Shown: piece by piece, positions 57,931 through 64,000 of the stretch | Layout of the letters: each line of letters opens with the position of its first letter | Position numbering within the stretch: the first letter of the stretch is position 1 | NCBI GenBank assembly: GCA_040954595.2 | Contig: CM082577.2 | Span: 13,392,001-13,456,000, forward strand | Length of the DNA: 64,000 nt | Direction: 5' to 3' | Source of the DNA: Balanoglossus misakiensis | Taxonomy: Eukaryota > Hemichordata | Notes under the pieces: model-generated | Told to the model about the DNA's origin: nothing | What the model saw: the letters and a program-made list of their open reading frames with translations, nothing else | The model's database searches: none | Made by a program: the position numbers and the translations under genes

Positions 57931-58960
57931 AGCATTCATTAGAAACATTTGTTCCATGTAGAGATTTCAAAATCAACTTTTACTGAGAGAGACTTATCAT
58001 TACGCGCCAACATAATGGGACCTTGCGGAAAACAACAATGCTGTGATGGAAATTCTCCATGTTGTCATTCTCATACGCCTGACATTATTACCAGTGCCAT
58101 AGATTGTTCTGCCTTCATATACGGATAACTGGTGACGTTCTTTATAACGCGAGTTTATGCATGCTTGTTCAGAAAAGTGTACTTCAATTCGATTCTTCTT
58201 GTGTTGTGTTCGTTTGACCAAATACAGTTTGTTGCCATTCCCTACAAAATGACAGGGACACGCCTCTCCGTTGGCTTTCGGCCAATGGCACTGGGAGGTT
58301 CCCGTCACCTGACCTGTAAAGGGGTGCGTCGTTTTCACTCGTGGTTAGGAGAAGTTGTGAGATTGGAGCTGTAACCTGTTGAGGTCGGATATTTTTGGCG
58401 ACCGTCTTAGTAATACATTGAGTTTCTTTTATTGCTGCTATTTGTGTTGTGCGTTATTACTTCGCCCTTTCTGGGAGACCCATTGTATCAAGGTTGAGCT
58501 GGGCCCGCGATCGGCGTACGCTACCGAGACAACTATTTTGGCGTGTGGACCTCACCAGTCTATCCGCGTGGATTCGAACCGTGACGGGCGTTGTTGCGTA
58601 CCCGCGTAGCTAGAAATATAATTCCGCGACAATACCCATTCACGTTCCACGCATTGCCTTACCTGATGCTACTTCTACGTGTACGGACTCTTTCTTGATG
58701 TTTCGCTGTTCATAAAAAGCAAGGCAAGTGTATTCACCCATATCTTCGTACAGAATGTTTTTGAGCATAAGTAGGGCAAAATCGGTTGAGAGATTATTCT
58801 CTGTAGTGTGTCCGAATGTTTGGGAAATGCGGCCGCCCTCGAAAGTCGTTTCTTTGGCCTTCCAGCGAAGCGCCAGAAATGGCTGTAACGGTGTGGCAGT
58901 GCATTTCACGTGTAAAACCACTCATGCGGTCGTGTTGATGGCGGACAGGGTGTAGTTTAT
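57930..58960 (-). pseudogene. Duplicated, broken copy of RTK B Ig exon and intron
   Basis: The segment 58,664-58,950 copies the second Ig exon of RTK B on the minus strand, with [20 protein letters not shown] and [11 protein letters not shown] nearly identical. Compared with the exon at 54,736-55,077, a Gly codon has become TGA (GCATGAGTGG against GCAGGAGTGG) and the upstream part with the acceptor is missing. The downstream intron copy (57,955-58,035) is also present but is split by an insertion of about 595 bp. It is not connected to any other exon. Confidence 0.85.
58038..58632 (-). mobile_element. tRNA-derived SINE-like insertion
   Basis: About 590 bp interrupt the duplicated RTK B intron, flanked on both sides by ACAAT, a single ACAAT in the intact copy. 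The minus strand contains a perfect Pol III B box, GGTTCGAATCC (58,570-58,580), and 33 bp before it TAGCTACGCGG, close to an A box. This suggests a SINE with a tRNA-related head at 58,632. The length would fit the long SINEs of deuterostomes, but the family cannot be told. No coding frame. Confidence 0.58.
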
Positions 58961-58974
58961 TAATTAAACGTGTT

Positions 58975-59510
58975 AGAAATATAGCTGCAAGCAGCAATGG
59001 GCCGAATAGAGCCGAATGTTCATCTGAGGTCACCCAAAATTTGACGGAAAAAATTGGACACCATACTAGCCCATGTCCAACAGAAACAAAACCTCTAGCC
59101 CTATTGGTAAACCTGGAATTGGAAATGCCCATAATTAATGAGTTAAGTAATGATTTGGTCCGATAATTGTACCTGTCCACCGAAAATCAGTTCCCTAGGT
59201 GTATTTGTTAGAAGCGTAGATAGAAGTAGATATGTGTTTTTCAAGGTGGGTCAAGGGTCAAGGGGTCACCTGAAATTTGGCTTCTCATTTCAGCCCCATG
59301 CTGATCGCTAGCAAGCTGCTGTGAACATTGGCTGTCGAGGACCTTTAGATAGACCCGAATGCCATAATAGATGTGATAGCTTCACTGTACAGGTATAGGC
59401 CTATGGCTAGGTCACATGACTAATTACTATTAATTGTTGGGGTCACATCTACATATTGGCCGCGTCCACAGTGCCAAGTTGAGTCCTTCATGCTTGAATA
59501 CGATGTACTC
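58975..59510. repeat. Dispersed repeat with AGCTGCAAGCAGC motif
   Basis: It begins with AAATATAGCTGCAAGCAGCA, a short palindrome, and continues without coding capacity. Its right end (59,412-59,485: GTCACATGACTAATTA to GTGCCAAGTTGAG) recurs in the same orientation at 63,235-63,310, directly beyond the large palindrome. The intervening palindrome may therefore have inserted into, or moved with, this repeat. Confidence 0.5.
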
Positions 59511-59512
59511 CA

Positions 59513-62500
59513 GGAGATAGGTGCCGTTAATCAGAGTTTTTGGTAAGGAAGGTTTGAGAAGTCCATTCTATGTAAAAAATGGTGCTGATTCCAAAAAAGT
59601 CAGTCTTATTGACCCCACTCAAGACAAAAGTGCCATTTTGGCCATTTTAACCCAAAAATGGTCTTTTTTAGACAACACTAAAAACACACTGTTTTCGTCA
59701 CATTCTGAGATCTGATGACATATGATATGCTTATTCTATGTACAATTTGGTGAATATTACGAAAAAAGTAGTCTGATTGACCCAAAACAACACAAAATTG
59801 CCTTTTTGACCATTTTTTGCCCAAAAAATGTCATTTTTAGAAAAAAATTAAAACACACGGTTTTCTTCATAATGATTGAGCTGGTGATATATGGAAAGTC
59901 AATTCTATGTTACAAGTTTTGACTTTAAAAAATGAAGCAGTATTTTTGACCTCAATACAAAAATGCCATTTTTGGCCACTTTTTGAGGTCAAAAAAGGTC
60001 ATTTTTACAAAAAAACTAAAAACAAATTGTGTTCTTCATATTCAGAGATCATTGGATATATGAAATGTCCATTCTATGTAAAAAATGGTGCTGATTCCAG
60101 AAATAGCAGTCTTATTGACCCTACTCAAGAAAAAATGCCTTTTTTGCCACTTTTGCCCAAAAAGGTCATTTTTAGAAAACACTCAAAATTCATATATTTT
60201 CTTCACTTTCGGAGATCTGATAATGTATTATATGCCCACCCTATGTAAAATTTGGTGATTATTCCAAAAAGCAGATTTATTGACCAAACCTAATGCAAAA
60301 ATGCCCTTTTGGAAAGTTTTTGCCCAAAAAGGCCATTTTTAGAAAAAAAATTAAAAGCAAACTTTTCTTCATAAAGCTCAGAGATCATGTGATATACGAA
60401 ATGTTCATCCTATGTAAAAAAATGGTGCTGATTCCAGAAATAGCAGTCTTATTGATCCTACTCGAGAAAAAATGCCATTTTTGCCACTTTTTGCCCCAAA
60501 AACGTCATTTTCTGAAAACACTCAAAATTTATATATTTTCTTCACTTTCGGAGATCTGATAATGTATTATATGCCCACTATATGTGAAAAATTTCCAAAA
60601 AAGCAGTTTTATTGATGCCACTCAAGATAAAAGTGCCTTTTTGGCAAGTTTTTGTCCAAAAAGTGTCATTTCTAGAAAATACGAAAAATATGCCACTTTT
60701 TCCCCATTGGTGATCTAATGATAAATAAAAGTAGGGACATTTAAAAAAAAACACTCTTACTGACCCCACAGAGGGAAAAAATACCATTTTGGCCTCTTTG
60801 CTCAAAAAGGTAACTGTTAGAAAAAATAAATACAAACTTATTTCTTCATATTCAGAGCCCTTGTGATGTATGTAAATTCGTTTTTGTTTTTTTGTTTTTT
60901 TTTGTGTGTGCAAAAATATGCTGATACCAGCACAACGGTCTTATTGAGACACCCCGCTCAGTACAAAATTGCCATTTAGCCATCTTTTGGTCAACAATAG
61001 GCATTTTCAGAAAACAAATATAATTGATGTTTTTGCCTTTTGTGGTCTGATGTTGTATATGCATATTTAAAACGCCATAAGCATAATATCAATTAAATTG
61101 ATGATATTGAAAGACAGGGTTGCCAAAATTTGGCACGTTAAGCCCAAAACTGAACTCAACAATAAGATGATCCATGTATACGCACTGTCTACTATAAGTC
61201 GATTATGCGTGGTGTTAAATATGTAGGTTCCGATATGCCAGCTCGGGAGAGATTGTTGAAATTTATTCTCTTCAATCTGAATACAAAATCAGAAATTATA
61301 TTATAATTTATATCATGATACCTCCGTCATACTGATTGGACAGGAGTGCAACCCAACGATGCTAGAATACTCAATAGAGCACTGCTAAAACTGGCCCCTG
61401 AACTAGCACGCAGCAGGGAAAATGTGGGCTTAAACCAAATAAACATAATAAAAACACTTAAATTCCTTGACGTTTTAATTTGGAACTGCTGTATGGGAAT
61501 ATTTGGGCAATGTGCAATGCCTGTCTTTTGTCATCTATATCATGTTTAGAGCTTGGTCCCGGGCGGCGTGTTTACATTCATCGACGCGAGTTTTGTTCAA
61601 TTCGTAACTTCTTTTCCTCTCGACGCTGTTTCATCATCATTATGAGTTCAACTTGGGCTAATTTTGCAAAAACTCCAAATACAAACATTTTTTCGGTACA
61701 AAATGGCTAAAAGGATAAATTTTTCTTGAGTAGATCTATTTTTGGCTACAAATAGCCAAAAAGGCAATTTTGACTAGAGTGGGGCCAACCAGACTGCCGT
61801 TTTTGGAATAGTCTCTAAATTTTACACAGAATGGACTTTTCATACATGATCAGATCTCTGAATATGAAGAAAACAATTTGTCTTTAGTTTGCTTGTTTTT
61901 AATGAACATTTTTGACCAAAAAGTGGCCGAAATGACAATTTTCTATTGAATAGGGTAAGTAAGACTTCCGTTTTTGGAACAGTAACCACGTTTCAATACA
62001 GAATAGGCTTTTATTTATAATAAGATCACCGAAAGTGAAGAAAAGAGAATGCTATTAATATATTCTTAAAAATAACAATGTTGAGCAAAACTTAGCCAAA
62101 AAGGTGATTTCATCATGGTTAAGGTCATTAAGACTGCATTTCTGGTAACAACACCTATTTTACAATAAATGTACTTTTCACACATCATAGAATCTCCAAA
62201 TAAGAATCAAACAGTTTGTTTTTAATGATTTTCGAAAAGTGGCTTTTTGGGAAAAAACTTGTCAAAAAAGCACTGTTTTCTTGAGTGGCGCCAGTAAAAC
62301 TTTTTTTTGATTTTTTTCAGATAGAGTGGGTATATAATACATCATCATTTCCGAAAGTGAAGAAAATATAAAAGTTTTGGGTGTTTTCTAGAAATTACAC
62401 TTTTTGGGCAAAATCTTGCCAAAAAGGCACTTTTATCTTGAGTGGCATTAATAAAACTGCTTTTTGGGGAATTTTTCACATATATAGGGCATATAATACA

Positions 62501-63185
62501 TTATCAGATCTCCGAAAGTGAAGAAAATATATACATTTTGAGTGTTTTCTAAAAATGACGTTTTTGGGCAAAAAGTGGCAAAAATGGCGTCAATAAGACT
62601 GCTATTTCAGGAATCAGCACCATTTTTACATAGAATGGACATTTCATATATCCAATGATCTCTGAATATGAAGAACACAATTTGTTTTTAGTTTTTTTGT
62701 AAAAATGACCTTTTTTGACCTCAAAAAGTGGCCAAAAATGGCATTTTTGTATTGATTGAGGGCAAAGAGACTGCTTTATTTTTTAAAGTCACCACTTTTA
62801 ACATAGAATTGACTTTCCATATATCACCAGATCAATCATTATGAAGAAAACCGTGTGTTTTAATTTTTTTTCTAAAAATGACGTTTTTGGGCAAAAAATG
62901 GTCAAAAAGGCAATTTTGTGTGTTTTGGGTCAATTGGACTACTTTTTTCGTAATATTCACCAAATTTTACATAGAATAAGCATATCATATGTCATCAGAT
63001 CTCAGAATGTGACGAAAACAGTGTGTTTTAGTGTTTTCTGGGTTAAAAATGGCCAAAATGGCAATTTTGTCTTGAGTGGAGTCAATAAGACTGACTTTTT
63101 TAGAATCAGCACCATTTTTTACATAGAATGGACTTCTCAAACCTTCCTTACCAAAAATTCTGATTAACGGCACCTATCTCCTAGG
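59513..63185. mobile_element. Large foldback element made of about 170-bp tandem units
   Basis: The left end GGAGATAGGTGCCGTTAATC and the right end GATTAACGGCACCTATCTCC are exact inverted copies. The arms (about 59,513-61,075 and 61,690-63,185) remain inverted copies through many units. Each arm consists of diverged tandem units of about 170 bp carrying TCTATGTAAAAAATGG, a TCTTATTGACC phrase, a CCCAAAAA run and CAGAGATC. The outer units match closely and the inner ones are more diverged. The central 0.6 kb lacks the unit. No transposase is visible. It has the form of a foldback (FB-like) or satellite-carrying non-autonomous transposon. All frames here are shadows. Confidence 0.85.
61076..61690. 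other. Central spacer of the foldback element
   Basis: Sequence at the centre of the palindrome without the 170-bp unit. Two short plus frames (61,346-61,549 and 61,480-61,710) have no domain. It could be the unpaired loop of the element or host DNA caught between two inverted arrays. Confidence 0.4.
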
Positions 63186-63319
63186 GTAATGTTGTCATAG
63201 CCATTTTGTAAATTTTGCCCTGATATGGTCATCATGTCACGTGACTAATTATATATTCACGGGTTAGGTACATGTCCAATCATTGACCTTGTCCACTGTG
63301 CCAAGTTTGAGATTTGGAC

Positions 63320-63752
63320 ATTGAGTCATTGGGTGTGGGAGGGGATGTCCCCCTCGCACATAAGAAAACGTTGTAAAATACAGTGCTCAAAGTTGCATTT
63401 TAATGAACTCTAAAGCAAAATAACTCAATGTTGGGGAGGACCAATTTTACTTTTGCCACTCCACTCAAAGTAAGCATCGGTGGGGTGGGGTGGCAAGTAG
63501 TCTGCCCTGGTACACTAGACAAACCAGCCAATAAATGAAATGAGGCGAAAAATGAAGGGGGTGGGTAAGAAAATTTTGTAAAATAAAGGGCGCGAAACTG
63601 AAATTTTGTGGACTCAAAGTTTGGTGGCAAAAGTATGTGACCCCCCCTAAACGTTTACAAAAAATGATGACCCCCCCTTTTGGACTTCAAAATTTAAGTG
63701 ACCCCCCTGGATTTTGCCGCCCCCCCCCGGCCGTAAAAACTGAACGGTCCCT
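63320..63752 (+). repeat. G/C-run dispersed repeat, copy 2
   Basis: Same phrases in the same order as 380-836: GTAAAATACAGTGCTCAAAG, TTTTAATGAACTC, ACTTTTGCCACTCCA, GACCCCCC runs, and TTTTGCCGCCCCC before TGAACGGTCCC. The two copies bracket nearly the whole window in direct orientation. Confidence 0.78.
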
Positions 63753-63947
63753 TACAACGTGCACCATAAGGAGCTGCTAACATTAAGCACTAAAGTCCCC
63801 CTTTCTCGAGGAACTTTGCATTAACGCTATTCCGATATACTTTTTTCTACAATAAACATTACTTGCTGAAAAATCTCTGTACTTTTTTATGTTTCTGTGT
63901 TACCCCACACCATAGACGTAAAAAGAGATACATAGACAAAACACATA

Positions 63948-64000
63948 CATAGACAGTAGAGGAGGTGGGGATTTCGGGGTCTACCCCTCTACTGTCTATG
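63948..64000. repeat. Short hairpin at the window end
   Basis: CATAGACAGTAGAGG and its exact complement CCTCTACTGTCTATG bracket 23 bp up to the last base. It may be a hairpin or one end of an element that continues outside the window. Confidence 0.55.

Noticed and set aside
59521-63167. Many short frames with repeated FYVKNGADS-like text
   Set aside because: They arise from the tandem units of the foldback and appear on both strands because it is a palindrome.

Overview
This is animal nuclear DNA: AT-rich, full of introns, microsatellites and transposon remains. Two intron-rich receptor tyrosine kinase (RTK) genes, a TauD-type dioxygenase cluster and a decayed DIRS/Ngaro-like retroelement suggest a marine invertebrate, perhaps an invertebrate deuterostome such as an amphioxus or acorn worm. 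The species is a guess; only 'metazoan' is well supported. Gene models were built by hand from splice signals, phase continuity and paralogue comparison, with no transcript evidence.

Layout. 0.4-0.8 kb: a G/C-run repeat that recurs in the same orientation at 63.3-63.75 kb. 2.4-8.2 kb: a large imperfect palindrome. 8.46-10.67 kb: a 160-bp satellite, whose right block alternates two unit types; a hairpin/MITE-like insertion sits at 9.21-9.53 kb. 11.9-12.66 kb: decayed inverted copies of the same repeats. 14.4-16.45 kb: remains of a tyrosine-recombinase retrotransposon (minus strand; RT, RNase H, recombinase). 16.66-17.17 kb: a TTAA-flanked terminal-inverted-repeat element. 20.97-23.83 kb: a complete 4-exon TauD/clavaminate-synthase-like dioxygenase (minus, 383 aa), followed by a one-exon relic (25.2-25.5 kb, minus) and a broken paralogue (25.97-27.59 kb, plus).

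32.8-41.5 kb: RTK gene A (plus, 19 coding exons, 866 aa). 44.85-57.1 kb: RTK gene B (minus, 15 or 16 coding exons, 719 aa or 736 with an optional exon). A and B converge tail to tail. Their kinase exons match in length and phase but their ectodomains differ: B has two canonical Ig domains and A has a diverged module. The first three exons of an A-like gene (copy C) lie antisense inside intron 1 of B, and a broken copy of B's second Ig exon lies beyond B's start, next to a tRNA-derived SINE-like insertion. The RTKs should act at the plasma membrane and both end in a Tyr-Val-Asn-Ile motif of the Grb2-SH2 type. 59.5-63.2 kb: a second large palindrome built of about 170-bp tandem units. The remaining stretches show no gene I can support.
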